From Acetobacteraceae bacterium (GTDB lineage Bacteria > Pseudomonadota > Alphaproteobacteria > Zavarziniales > Zavarziniaceae): a stretch of 27,691 bases of DNA. Where the stretch lies: NCBI GenBank assembly GCA_947379865.1, contig CANCOY010000048.1, positions 1 to 27,691 on the forward strand. Direction: 5' to 3'. The notes beneath the pieces were generated by a model that was not told the DNA's origin, did no database searches, and saw nothing but the letters and a program-made list of their open reading frames with translations. The stretch's first letter is position 1; each line of letters starts with the position of its first letter. Positions 8,243 through 17,300 of this stretch are shown piece by piece. Both the position numbers and the translations under genes were made by a program.

Positions 8243-8268
8243 ACCGGGACCGCTCCCGGTTTCGGGAG
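8243..8268 (+). promoter_or_regulatory. Two mutually exclusive leader hairpins, one masking the ribosome site
   Basis: Three short segments lie just before the ATG at 8276: ACCGGGA (8243-8249), TCCCGGT (8254-8260) and CGGGAG (8263-8268). Segments 1 and 2 form a perfect 7-bp stem with a 4-base loop. Segment 2 extended by one base (CTCCCG, 8253-8258) instead pairs perfectly with segment 3 (6 bp, GTTT loop). Segment 3 holds GGGAG, the only good ribosome site, 7 bases before the ATG. The geometry resembles a small sequestor/anti-sequestor switch. A regulatory role is inferred. Confidence 0.45.
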
Positions 8269-8275
8269 ATTTGTG

Positions 8276-8725
8276 ATGAAACAGACGCGTTTTGCGGTGC
8301 TGCTTGCCGCTTCGATCACGCTTGCCTCAGCCGGCGCCCTTGCCGCAACCCCCGCCACCCAGACCCTTTCTGGAAAGGATCTGGTCACGCTCTGCAAGGC
8401 CACCACCGAGGCGGCGCCGGGGGCAGCCATCAGGCCGGCCACGCCCGAATGGCAATGCCGCAGCTATCTGCAGGGGTATTTTGAAGCATTGCACTGGATC
8501 AACCATGCCTCGCCCTTGCGCTCGCCCATGTATCCGCCCGGCATGCGACCGGCAGGCTGCATCAGCCTGCCCGATTTCGTCAGCTTTACCGATCTGGCTA
8601 AGGTAATCGTCACCTTCGCCGATGCCCATCCCGACGCCCTGGCCGATACGGCCAGCGGCCTGACCCACGGCGCCCTGGAGGAAAAATATCCCTGTCCGGC
8701 GCCGCCTGCGGGTCAGGTGCCCTGA
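8276..8725 (+). CDS. Small exported protein of the Rap1a/Tai-like family
   Basis: This is a 149-residue precursor with a clear signal peptide (MKQTRFAVLLAASITLASAGALAA, cleavage near AL-A-A-T), so the mature form is periplasmic. The mature part shows the Rap1a/Tai-like pattern: SGKDLVTLC near the start, C-x2-YLQGYFEAL in the middle, GCISLPDFVSFTDLAKVIV, an HPDALADTASGLTHGAL helix and a closing KYPC. Four conserved cysteines could form two disulfides. Founding members are immunity proteins against type VI secreted amidases, but many genomes carry solitary copies of unknown role. No amidase or type VI gene is near, so an immunity function is not supported here. The ATG at 8276 is fixed by the signal peptide and GGGAG site; upstream in-frame codons to 8240 overlap the leader hairpins. 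It converges with the M3 peptidase with only 19 bases between stops. Confidence 0.75.
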   Translation: MKQTRFAVLLAASITLASAGALAATPATQTLSGKDLVTLCKATTEAAPGAAIRPATPEWQCRSYLQGYFEALHWINHASPLRSPMYPPGMRPAGCISLPDFVSFTDLAKVIVTFADAHPDALADTASGLTHGALEEKYPCPAPPAGQVP

Positions 8726-8744
8726 ACGGGGGCGCTGTTCAGCC

Positions 8745-10433
8745 CTATACCCCCAGCGACAGCGCCACCCGCTCGGCCACAGCCTTGAGGGCGCCTGAGG
8801 CAAAGGGAGAGGTGAGGCCGGCACCAGCCACCAGATCCTGGAACGGCGCTTCGCCGCCCCGGGCGCACAAAGCCACATAGGCGGCCAGGGCTTCTTGGCT
8901 GTCCTGTGCCGCACGGTCCCAGAACTGCAGGGCGCAGCACTGCGCCAGCGTATAGTCGATGTAATAAAGCGGTGCCGCATAGACGTGCATCTTCGCCTGC
9001 CAGGCCCCGCCCGCCGCCGGATGAGCCAGATCGCCCCACTGGCGCCAGGGCATGTAACGCCCCTCGACCTCGCGCCACATGCCGTGGCGCTCTGCCGGCG
9101 TGGCCTCGGGGCGGCCATAGACCAGATGCTGGAAATGGTCGATGGCAACCCCATAGGGCAGGAACAGCACGGCATTGGCCAGATGCTGCTGGCGATAGCG
9201 CCCGGCATCCGCGCCAAAGAAGCGGTCCATATGGGGGTGCGCCAAGAACTCCAGCGACATGGAGTGGATCTCGGCCGCCTCCATGGTAGGCCAGCGCAGG
9301 TCGGAAATCGGCTTGTCGTGGCTCGACCAGTTCTGGAAGGCATGGCCCATCTCGTGGGTCAGCACGTCCACATCGCCCATGGTGCCGTTGAAATTGGAGA
9401 AGATGAACGGCAGGCCATGGGTGGGAAAACTGGTGCAGAAGCCACCCCCGGCCTTGCCGGGGCGCACCTCCAGATCCAGCAGCTGGTGCATGTCCAGCAC
9501 TTGCCAGAAGGCGCCAAGGCGCGGTTCCAGATCGGCAAAGACCTGTGTCGCCTGGGCGCGGATCCAGCTGGCGTCACCGCCGGGTTTTGGATTGCCGCGC
9601 GGGTCACCCATGCCCTCATCCCAGGCCATCATGGGCGAGAGGCCCAGCGCCTTGCCGCGCGCCTCGATCAGCCGGGCGGCAAGGGGGACGATGTCTGACG
9701 CGATCTGGTCGCGGTAACGTGCCACATCGGCAGGGCCATAATCGGTCCGCCGCAGACGCCGATAGCCCAGACCCAGGTAATTCTCAAACCCCAGTTTATG
9801 CGCCATGCCGGTACGCAGGCGCACCATGTCGTCATAGATGGTGTCGAGTTCAGCCCCGTTGTCGGCGAAGAAAGCCCAGCGCGCCGCCTCGGCCGCATGG
9901 CGTGTCTCGCGGTCGGCATCAACCGTCCAGCGCTGCAGGCCAGACAGGTTCAGCTCTTCGCCCCGGAAGGGGATCCTCGCCGAGGCCATAAGCTCGGTAT
10001 AGCGCGCTTCCAGCTTTGACTCGGCTTCAAGGTCGTCGGTGATCGCCGGGTCAAAGGTGGTGATGTCGCTTTCCCACAGGCGAAAGACATGGGTGCCAAA
10101 AGCCTGTTCGAAGGCAGGCCGGTCGTCATGGGCAATGAGACGGCGTTTCATGCCGACTTCAAGCTCGGTCAGATGGGGCCGGATGGAGTCTGAATAGTCG
10201 CGCTCGGCCTTGGCCTTGGCATCCCGTGTATCCTGCTCAAAGCGCAGGCTGGTGAGGGCGAGCCAGGTATCAAGACGATCCCGCAGGCGATCCCATTCAC
10301 GGATTGCCGCAAGTCTGGCCTCGCTGGAATTCGCCCGGTCGAATGCCCGGTGAACAACGGCGTAATCAGCCCGCACGCCGTCAAGCCCGGGGCGATCAGC
10401 ATTGACGGCCGCGAAATCTGCAATGACCCGCAT
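8745..10433 (-). CDS. pepF: M3-family zinc metallopeptidase, oligoendopeptidase F type
   Basis: This 562-residue cytoplasmic peptidase cuts short peptides. The zinc motif is HEMGH (His360 to His364, Glu361 catalytic) in LTHEMGHAFQNW, and the third ligand is Glu388 in AAEIHSMSLEF. The segment GGGFCTSFPTHGLPFIFSNFNGT just before HEMGH is typical of M3B enzymes, as is the late YAAPLYYIDYTLAQCCALQFW. The N-terminal region is helical and carries no signal peptide. I place the start at the ATG at 10433, which has a good AGGAG site upstream; the frame is open to 10547 but the extra residues are not family-like. The gene is divergent from the PaaK-like ligase across 235 bases and convergent with the Rap1a-like gene. 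It probably recycles peptides; no peptide transporter is adjacent. Confidence 0.9.
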   Translation of the reverse strand: MRVIADFAAVNADRPGLDGVRADYAVVHRAFDRANSSEARLAAIREWDRLRDRLDTWLALTSLRFEQDTRDAKAKAERDYSDSIRPHLTELEVGMKRRLIAHDDRPAFEQAFGTHVFRLWESDITTFDPAITDDLEAESKLEARYTELMASARIPFRGEELNLSGLQRWTVDADRETRHAAEAARWAFFADNGAELDTIYDDMVRLRTGMAHKLGFENYLGLGYRRLRRTDYGPADVARYRDQIASDIVPLAARLIEARGKALGLSPMMAWDEGMGDPRGNPKPGGDASWIRAQATQVFADLEPRLGAFWQVLDMHQLLDLEVRPGKAGGGFCTSFPTHGLPFIFSNFNGTMGDVDVLTHEMGHAFQNWSSHDKPISDLRWPTMEAAEIHSMSLEFLAHPHMDRFFGADAGRYRQQHLANAVLFLPYGVAIDHFQHLVYGRPEATPAERHGMWREVEGRYMPWRQWGDLAHPAAGGAWQAKMHVYAAPLYYIDYTLAQCCALQFWDRAAQDSQEALAAYVALCARGGEAPFQDLVAGAGLTSPFASGALKAVAERVALSLGV

Positions 10434-10668
10434 GTGCGCTCCTGAGACCAGTATGAGAGACGCCATGGTGGCGTGGCGCACGGCCAAGGTCCAGCCGAGC
10501 GCCCCCATTCTGGCCGAAATCGTCACGACAGGGAAATTGAGCAACACCTGTATACTGGCAAACCGACCCTTGCCGGGTCACGGTCTGTGCCAAGGGCATG
10601 CCTGTGATTGCCGGGGACAACCGGTCGTCGCACTGCATGGCCATGTCCGGAGTGGCCGCGCAAAAGCA
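10434..10668. promoter_or_regulatory. Divergent intergenic region between M3 peptidase and PaaK-like ligase
   Basis: These 235 bases separate two divergent starts and must hold both promoters if the starts are right. TATACT at 10551-10556 is a fair -10 candidate for the + gene but has no convincing -35 at 16-18 bases. I see no clear dyad or terminator. The + strand frame stays open throughout but has no family-like residues, so I leave it out of the gene. Confidence 0.4.
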
Positions 10669-12099
10669 ATGCAATTTCTCGACATCCTGCGCACCAGCTA
10701 TGTGGCACTGCCGCGTTCCCTGCGACGAGGGCTTGGGCCTGCGCTCAGACTGCTGCCGCCATCCCTGCGCTATGGGCAATCGTTCGAGCTTTTGGGCGGA
10801 GAGATTGCGCGCAGCCGCGCCGAGCCAGACTTTGTCGCAGGAAAGCAGGCCGACAGCCTGCGGCAGGTACTGCACGCGGCCTGGCATGGCAGCAGCTATT
10901 TTCGATGGGTGATCGCGGAACACCTGGGGGGCTATGGGTCAATTGCCACGGCGAGCCCCGCTGACCTTGGTGCGCTGCCGGTACTGACCCGGAGCATGCT
11001 TGGGGAGCTTGGAGACGATCTGCGGGTTGTGCCCAAAGATCAGGCCAACCTGCTCTTCACCTCGGGATCCTCCGGCCAGCAGCCGGCAAGGATATGGCTC
11101 GACCGGGACCGCAGTGTGCGCGAAATGGCCTTTGTGCACAGTTTCTGGACACATGCGGGGTATAGAACTGGCGAGCGGGTGCTGGTTGTCCGCGACGGCG
11201 CTGCGTTTCACTTCAGCGAAGCCCAGCCATGGGAACTGGATCCCGGGCTGAACGAGTTGCGCCTGTCGCCCTATCATATGTCGCCAGCGGTCATGGACAC
11301 CTATCTTGAGCAGATCACGGCCTGGCGACCGCGCCTTATCTATGGCTTGCCATCAGCCCTGTCCATTCTGGCTTCCCATGCCCTGTTTCGCGGCTGGGAT
11401 GCGCCGGTGGGCCTTACCGCCATCTTCACCTCGTCGGAAACTCTTTTCGCAGCCCAGCGAAAGCTCATCGCCGCCGCCTTTGGTGGTGTGCCGGTGCTTT
11501 CTTATTATGGTCTGACTGAGCGCTGCGCCTTTGCGACCGAGGTGCCTGGGGAGCCTGAGGTCTTTGAGTTCGAACCTCTCTATGGCCTCACGGAACTGCT
11601 CGACGCCAATGATCAGCCTGTTACCCGCCCAGGCGAGCTTGGACGCATCGTATCAACAGGTTTTCTCAGCAGAGCCATGGCGCTGATCCGTTACGACACG
11701 GGTGACAAGGCGCGCCTGGTCTGCGCGCCAAGCGCGGAAAACTGCTGGCGGCTGCGCGTCTCCACCATCCGTTCGAAATGGGGGCAGGAGTTTGTGGTGG
11801 GCAAAAAGGGGAACCCCGTTTCGGTCCTCAACCTGATTTTTCTCTCCCATTTCGGCCTGATCAGGGACCTGCAGTTCTATCAGGATACGCCGGGTCATGC
11901 CGTAATGAAGGTGGTTCCCTATGATGACGCGACGCCCGCAGCACTCGCTGGCCTTGTCGAGGACATGCAAGGCAGCTTTGGCGATGTTCTGGACGTCAGG
12001 CTGGAACCCGTCAGCGCCATAGCAACGGGAGCCAATGGCAAACGCCGACTGGTCGACCAGCGTCTGGTCCTGCCAGAGAGATGGGGTAACGAGACCTGA
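10669..12099 (+). CDS. PaaK/CapK-like adenylate-forming ligase
   Basis: This 476-residue ANL-superfamily enzyme probably activates a carboxylic acid as its adenylate and transfers it to CoA or another acceptor. The phosphate-binding loop is LLFTSGSSGQQPARIWL (about 126-142), YYGLTERC (near 277) is the A5-type motif and IRYDTGD (near 341) the A7-type motif. The C-terminal segment is short and PaaK-like, with KGNPVSVLNLIF. The typical AMP-ligase Lys near the C-terminus could be in GANGKRRLVDQRLV. Such genes often sit in capsule or exopolysaccharide loci (CapK) or phenylacetate pathways (PaaK), but neither context is present, so the substrate is unknown. The ATG at 10669 is a guess: the ribosome site is poor, although MQFLDILRTSYVALPRSLRR looks like a natural N-terminus. 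The gene ends at a bidirectional terminator. Confidence 0.78.
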   Translation: MQFLDILRTSYVALPRSLRRGLGPALRLLPPSLRYGQSFELLGGEIARSRAEPDFVAGKQADSLRQVLHAAWHGSSYFRWVIAEHLGGYGSIATASPADLGALPVLTRSMLGELGDDLRVVPKDQANLLFTSGSSGQQPARIWLDRDRSVREMAFVHSFWTHAGYRTGERVLVVRDGAAFHFSEAQPWELDPGLNELRLSPYHMSPAVMDTYLEQITAWRPRLIYGLPSALSILASHALFRGWDAPVGLTAIFTSSETLFAAQRKLIAAAFGGVPVLSYYGLTERCAFATEVPGEPEVFEFEPLYGLTELLDANDQPVTRPGELGRIVSTGFLSRAMALIRYDTGDKARLVCAPSAENCWRLRVSTIRSKWGQEFVVGKKGNPVSVLNLIFLSHFGLIRDLQFYQDTPGHAVMKVVPYDDATPAALAGLVEDMQGSFGDVLDVRLEPVSAIATGANGKRRLVDQRLVLPERWGNET

Positions 12100-12109
12100 C
12101 GGCCCGCGC

Positions 12110-12142
12110 AAAAAAAGGGAGCGACCTGCGCCCCCTTTTTCT
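12110..12142. terminator. Bidirectional terminator between PaaK-like ligase and flavin monooxygenase
   Basis: AAAAAGGG (12112-12119) pairs with CCCTTTTT (12133-12140); an inner GCG/CGC stem (12121-12123, 12129-12131) closes a 5-base loop past one A/C mismatch. A and T runs give a U-tract on both strands, serving the convergent genes ending at 12099 (+) and 12160 (-). Confidence 0.88.
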
Positions 12143-12159
12143 TCCCCGTGACGGTGTTC

Positions 12160-13416
12160 CTATTCGGCTGCCGGGCGCGTGGCGTTCTGGGCGAGCTGGG
12201 CCTTGGCGACGGAGGCCTTGACCACCGGGATCTCGTCATCCGCCAGCGGCTTCATCCAGTTCTTGCGCTTGAGTGCGGCCTCAATATACGGCGCCAGTTC
12301 GCGGGCCTTGCGGGCCTCACGGGCGGCGACCTCGGCTTTGAATTCCGGCATCACCTCGGCGGCGAACAGCTCAAGGGATTCGCAGATGTGCTCGTGGCGA
12401 TTGCGCCCGGCCTGCTGCAGGAAGATCACCTGATCGACGCCCGCGTCCTGGAAGGCCTTGAGATGGTCGCGCATGTCTTCCGGCGTGCCGATGCCAGAGG
12501 CGTAATTATCCACCCGCTGGGAGGCGGCAATCATCTCTTCCGTGCGGTTGCCGCGTTTGGCCAGATAGTCGCCCCACATGTTGGTGCGGCCCGGCACCGT
12601 ATCGTGGGCGACCAGGGCATTGGCGGCATAGCCAAAGAACTCGAAACCCTCATGGCCCCGCCGGATCGCCTCGCTGCGGTCATGGTGGACCGAGAAGTTC
12701 GAGACCATGGCGATATTGGCGTTCACCGAATGGCCAATGGGCACGCACTGTTCTGACTTGATGATCCCGTAATAGATCTCGGCCCAGTTGGTGGCTTCCT
12801 GGGGGTCGAGGAACGAGAAGGCCAGCGCGCCGACGCCGATGGAGGCGGCCACCTTGATCGTGTCGCGGTTGGTGCAGGCCATCCACATGGGGGGATGGGG
12901 CGTCTGCATGGGCTTGGGGATCACATTCCGGCAGGGCATGGAGAAGTACTTGCCCTCAAAGCCGGGATAGGGGTCTAGCACCATCATGTTGGCGACCTGT
13001 TCCGCCGCCTCCAGGCACATGGCGCGCTTTTCGCGGGCCGGAATGCCAAAGGCGCCCAGTTCCAGCCGGGTTGCCCCTTCGCCGATCCCGAAATCCACCC
13101 GTCCGTGGGACATGATGTCGAGCGTGGCCAGCCCCTCTGCCGTGCGGGCAGGGTGGTTATATTTGGGGATGACCTGGCGAATGCCGTGGCCGATCCGGAT
13201 GTTTTGCGTGCGCGCCGCCGCTGCTGCCAGGAAAACCTCTGGCGCAGAGGAATGGGAGTATTCGTCGAGGAAGTGGTGCTCTACCTCCCAGGCATAGTCA
13301 TAGCCCAGCCTGTCGGCGAGGATGACCTGCTCCAGCGCATCGTGGAACATTTTGGCTTCGTCACCGGGTCCCCAGGGCTTGGGCAGCTGGTGCTCGTAGA
13401 AGATGCCGAACTTCAT
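12160..13416 (-). CDS. Luciferase-like (LLM class) flavin-dependent monooxygenase
   Basis: This 418-residue TIM-barrel protein of the bacterial luciferase superfamily uses reduced FMN (or F420 in other bacteria) to oxidise an unknown organic substrate. It starts MKFGIFYEHQLPKPW and has the conserved WEVEHHFLDEYSHSSAPEVFLAA, IRIGHGIRQVIPKYNHPARTAE and GRVDFGIGEGATRLELGAFG blocks that line the flavin pocket. The C-terminal 60 residues are Lys/Ala-rich and helical. I use the ATG at 13416, with GAGGGA upstream; a GTG at 13428 is in frame but overlaps that site. It follows the ABM-cupin gene by 76 bases on the same strand, which suggests one transcript and joint action on one compound. A separate flavin reductase, needed by FMN-dependent members, is not encoded nearby. 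Confidence 0.88.
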   Translation of the reverse strand: MKFGIFYEHQLPKPWGPGDEAKMFHDALEQVILADRLGYDYAWEVEHHFLDEYSHSSAPEVFLAAAAARTQNIRIGHGIRQVIPKYNHPARTAEGLATLDIMSHGRVDFGIGEGATRLELGAFGIPAREKRAMCLEAAEQVANMMVLDPYPGFEGKYFSMPCRNVIPKPMQTPHPPMWMACTNRDTIKVAASIGVGALAFSFLDPQEATNWAEIYYGIIKSEQCVPIGHSVNANIAMVSNFSVHHDRSEAIRRGHEGFEFFGYAANALVAHDTVPGRTNMWGDYLAKRGNRTEEMIAASQRVDNYASGIGTPEDMRDHLKAFQDAGVDQVIFLQQAGRNRHEHICESLELFAAEVMPEFKAEVAAREARKARELAPYIEAALKRKNWMKPLADDEIPVVKASVAKAQLAQNATRPAAE

Positions 13417-13492
13417 GGGTTCCCTCACTTTTTGACTGGTTTTGCCGCCCAGTCTAGGAGGGTCTGCGGCTATGTGCGAGAGACAATACGCC

Positions 13493-14173
13493 TCAGAGTG
13501 ACAGGGGCGTGGCGGTGAAGGCCTGGACCTCCAGCGGGGCCGTTGTCGGGCTTTTGATTTCGATCAGGATCTCGTGGAACGCCTTGGTGGAGCGGTTGAC
13601 CGCCCGTTCCGTCACCCCGGGAGGCACGAACAGGACGTCGCCCGGCGCCACCGGAATGGTGACCGAGGGCTTGCCCGGCCAGTCGGCGTCAATGCTTTCG
13701 CCGTCCACGATGCACAAAAGATAGGGGTGGTCATGGCGGTGCAGGGCGGAACCTTCTCCCGGGGCCAGCCGCATCTGCCAGACGCGCACCAGCGCATTCT
13801 CGAACAAAAGCCGGTTGGCAACGTCGCCCAGGGCCTCGCCCTCGGCCGAGAGCGCCGGTGGCGGCTCAGGCCGGGAAAGGGGGCCGGCGCCGGCCACATC
13901 ATAGCGGGTGAAATGGGGGGCCGCCGCCAGCATGCCGCCGAGTGCTGCCGAGAAGGTGGCGAAGTGGGCCGTGCCGAAATGGGCCAGCAGGCTGGCTTCG
14001 TCATCCCATTGTTCGAACAGGCGAAATACATTCTCATCATCAAGCGTGATGGCGAATTCATAGGCCCGGCAGCCGGCCTCTGCCTGCGATAGCCGCGCCA
14101 TGTCACGGGCGGCAGCAAGGGCTTGTGTACGTACCTCGGGGCGGACCCGGGCGGTTCCTGAAATCACGATCAT
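13493..14173 (-). CDS. Fusion protein: antibiotic-biosynthesis-monooxygenase (ABM) domain plus cupin domain
   Basis: This 226-residue, apparently soluble protein has two domains. Residues 1-95 are an ABM ferredoxin-like domain: MIVISGTARVRPEVR, then AEAGCRAYEFAITLDDENVFRLFEQWDD and LLAHFGTAHFATF, the usual order of the family. Residues 120-210 form a single cupin barrel with ALHRHDHPYLLCIVDG (His145, His147 and His149 as likely metal ligands; the usual Glu is not evident) and APGDVLFVPPGVTERAVN. ABM domains act as cofactor-free oxygenases or small-molecule-binding subunits. The start at 14173 fits the ABM domain; the ribosome site is weak, and an upstream ATG at 14242 would add 23 unlike residues. 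It heads a likely two-gene unit with the luciferase-like monooxygenase. Its substrate is unknown, and I do not know of this fusion as a named protein. Confidence 0.75.
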   Translation of the reverse strand: MIVISGTARVRPEVRTQALAAARDMARLSQAEAGCRAYEFAITLDDENVFRLFEQWDDEASLLAHFGTAHFATFSAALGGMLAAAPHFTRYDVAGAGPLSRPEPPPALSAEGEALGDVANRLLFENALVRVWQMRLAPGEGSALHRHDHPYLLCIVDGESIDADWPGKPSVTIPVAPGDVLFVPPGVTERAVNRSTKAFHEILIEIKSPTTAPLEVQAFTATPLSL

Positions 14174-14202
14174 GGGCAAAATCACGCCACGTTTTTCAGG
14201 CG

Positions 14203-14258
14203 CTGTCCATTGTCTGATAGCGGGCGGGTTGGAACATGCCATCTTGGCAGACGGACAG
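14203..14258. promoter_or_regulatory. Large interrupted dyad in the divergent ABM-cupin/carboxylase control region
   Basis: CTGTCC (14203-14208) plus GTCTG (14212-14216) are matched by CAGAC (14248-14252) plus GGACAG (14253-14258): 11 base pairs with a 3-base interruption around a 31-base centre. A smaller dyad, TGCCA-TCT-TGGCA (14237-14249), overlaps the right arm. It sits between starts at 14173 (-) and 14302 (+), the right place for a shared operator. No regulator gene is adjacent. Confidence 0.4.
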
Positions 14259-14301
14259 TTCTTGCCTACGAAGGTTGTCGGGGAACGCCAGGGGTAAAAA
14301 A

Positions 14302-17300
14302 ATGACTCTCAAGAGCCTGCTCATCGCCAACCGGGGCGAGATCGCCATCCGCATCGCCCGCGCCGCCTCCGAACTTGGGCTGCGCACAGTCGCCATCCAT
14401 TCCGAGGATGATGCACGCGCCCTGCACGTTCGCGTGGCAGACGAGGCGCTCGCCCTCGGCGGACACGGCGCCGCCGCCTATCTCGATATCGCCCGGGTGG
14501 TTGCCCTGGCGCGGGAGGCGGGCTGCGATGCCGTTCATCCAGGCTATGGCTTTCTGGCTGAGAATGCCGATTTCGCGCGGGCCTGCGCCGATGCAGGTCT
14601 GGTCTTTGTCGGGCCGCGTCCCGAGGCGCTGGAACTGTTTGGCGACAAGGTAAGGGCGCGTGAACTGGCGGCGCGCACCGGCGTGCCCCTGCTCTCGGGT
14701 ACCGCAAGCCCCACCACCCTGGCCGAGGCCGGCGCCTTTCTTGAAGGCCTGGGGGCAGGGGGCGCCGTCATGGTCAAGGCCGTGGCAGGCGGCGGTGGAC
14801 GCGGCATGCGCCCGGCACGGACCCTGGCTGAGCTGGAAGACGCCTTTACCCGCTGCCAGTCCGAGGCCAAGGCCGCCTTTGGCAAGGGCGATGTCTATGT
14901 GGAACGCCTGATCGAGCGCGCCCGCCATATTGAAATCCAGATCATTGGCGACCGGGCGGGCGGGGTTGTGCATCTGGGCGAGCGCGAATGCTCCATCCAG
15001 CGGCGCAACCAGAAGATTGTCGAGGTGGCCCCCAGCCCCACGCTGGACCCCGCCCTGCGGCAGCGCCTGTGCGAGGCGGCGGTAAAACTGGCCCGCGCCG
15101 CCCATTACGACAATCTGGGCACGTTCGAATTTCTGGTGGATGACACGGCCCCCGGCGGTGACGGGTTTGCCTTCATCGAAGCCAACCCACGCATCCAGGT
15201 CGAGCATACGGTAACAGAAGAAGTTACGGGCATTGATCTGGTCAAGACGCAGCTGCGCATTGCGGGCGGCGCCACGCTGGCCTCGCTTGGGCTGACGCAG
15301 GAAAGCGTCCCGGCACCGCGCGGTTTTGCCATCCAGCTGCGCGTCAACATGGAAACCATGGACGCCAGCGGCGAGGCACGCCCATCAGGCGGCACACTGA
15401 CAGCCTTTGACGTGCCCTCAGGCCCGGGCATTCGCGTCGACAGCTTTGGCTATACGGGTTACACGACAAATTCGAGCTTTGACTCGCTGCTGGCCAAGCT
15501 GATCGTCTCCTCGCCGTCGGCCGATTATGGCGATGCCGTGCGGCGCGCCACGCGTGCCCTTGGCGAGTTCCGCATTGCCGGTCTTGCCACCAATCTGCCC
15601 TTCCTGCAGAACCTGCTGCGACACCCGGATTTCGTGACCAACCGCATTTACACGCGGTTTGTGGAAGACGAGATCGCCCTGCTGGTACAGCCCCCCGAGG
15701 CCGGCGCCCGCGCCCGCTTTTTTGACACGGGCGAGGGCAGTGGCCAGGCCGCAGGCGGTGCGGCGGGCGTGACTGGCCCCGCCGGAACAGAGGCTGTGGG
15801 CGCCCCCATGCTGGGCAAGGTCGTCAGCATTGATGCGGCCGAGGGCGACAGCGTGCACGCCGGTGCACAGGTCGCCATCCTTGAAGCCATGAAGATGGAG
15901 CACATCGTCGTTGCCCCTGTCTCAGGCGTGGTTCGCCTGGTGGCGGCGGGCCCCGGTGACCAGGTCATGGATGGTCAGGCCCTGCTCTTCATCGAACCCC
16001 GGGAGATGGCCGAGGCAGTGGTGGAAAGTGCTGGCGAGATCGACCTTGACGCCGTCCGCCCCGACCTTGCCGAGGTGCAGGAACGCTGGCGCATCACCAC
16101 CGATGACGCCCGCCCGGCGGCTGTCGCCCGGCGCCGCAAGACCAACCAGCGCACCGCCCGCGAAAATGTCGCCGATCTGGTGGACCCGGGCAGCTTCATT
16201 GAATACGGCGCCTTTGCCCTGGCCGCCCAGCGCCGCCGCCACCCGGTGGAAAAGCTCCTCGACATGAGCCCGGCTGACGGGCTGATCTCTGGCATTGGCA
16301 CCGTCAATGGTACCGCCTTTGGCGAGGAAGGCGGGCGTTGCGCCGTGATCTCTTATGATTACACGGTTCTTGCCGGCACCCAGGGCTTCATGAACCACCG
16401 CAAGAAAGACCGCCTGCTGAAGGTCGCGGAAGACTGGAAGATGCCGGTGGTCCTCTTTGCCGAGGGCGGTGGCGGCAGGCCGGGCGATACCGACCATATC
16501 GGCGTGGCTGGCCTTGATGTGCCAACCTTCCGTCAATATGCCCGGCTCTCTGGCCTGGTGCCGCTGGTGGGGATTGTTTCGGGCCGTTGCTTTGCTGGTA
16601 ACGCCGCCCTGCTTGGCTGCAGCGACGTGGTGATTGCCGCACGCAATGCCAATATCGGCATGGGCGGCCCGGCCATGATCGAAGGTGGCGGGCTTGGCGT
16701 CTTCACGCCGGAGGAAGTTGGCCCCACCTCCGTGCAGGGGCCAAGCGGCGTCATTGACGTGCTGGTGGAAGACGAGGTGGAGGCGGTTGCCGCTGCCAAG
16801 AAGTATCTGGCCTATTTCCAGGGTCCCACCACGGGCTGGGCCTGTGCCGACCAGCGCGAACTGCGCACCCTCATCCCGGAAAACCGCCTGCGCGTCTATG
16901 ACATCCGCACGGTTATTGCGACCCTGGCCGATGCCGGTTCGGTGCTGGAACTGCGCTCGGAATTCGGGATCGGCATGATCACCGCCTTCATCCGCGTGGA
17001 AGGCCGGCCCATGGGCCTGATTGCCAACAATCCCATGCATCTGGCCGGCGCCATCGACAGCCCGGCGGCGGACAAGGCGGCGCGCTTCCTGCAGCTGTGC
17101 GATGCCTTCGACATGCCGGTGCTCAGCCTCGTTGATACGCCCGGCATCATGGTTGGTCCCGAGGCAGAGAAATCCGCCACGGTGCGCCATGCCTCGCGCC
17201 TGTTCGTGATCGAGGCCAATCTTTCGGTACCGGTGTTCTCGGTGGTGCTGCGCAAGGGTTATGGCCTTGGCGCCCAGGCCATGACGGGCGGCAGCTTCCA

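Noticed and set aside
8726..8760. Possible terminator between the Rap1a-like gene and the M3 peptidase
   Set aside because: Several short pairings (TGAAC/GTTCA, CGCTG/CAGCG) are possible, but they compete with each other and no T-tract follows on either strand.
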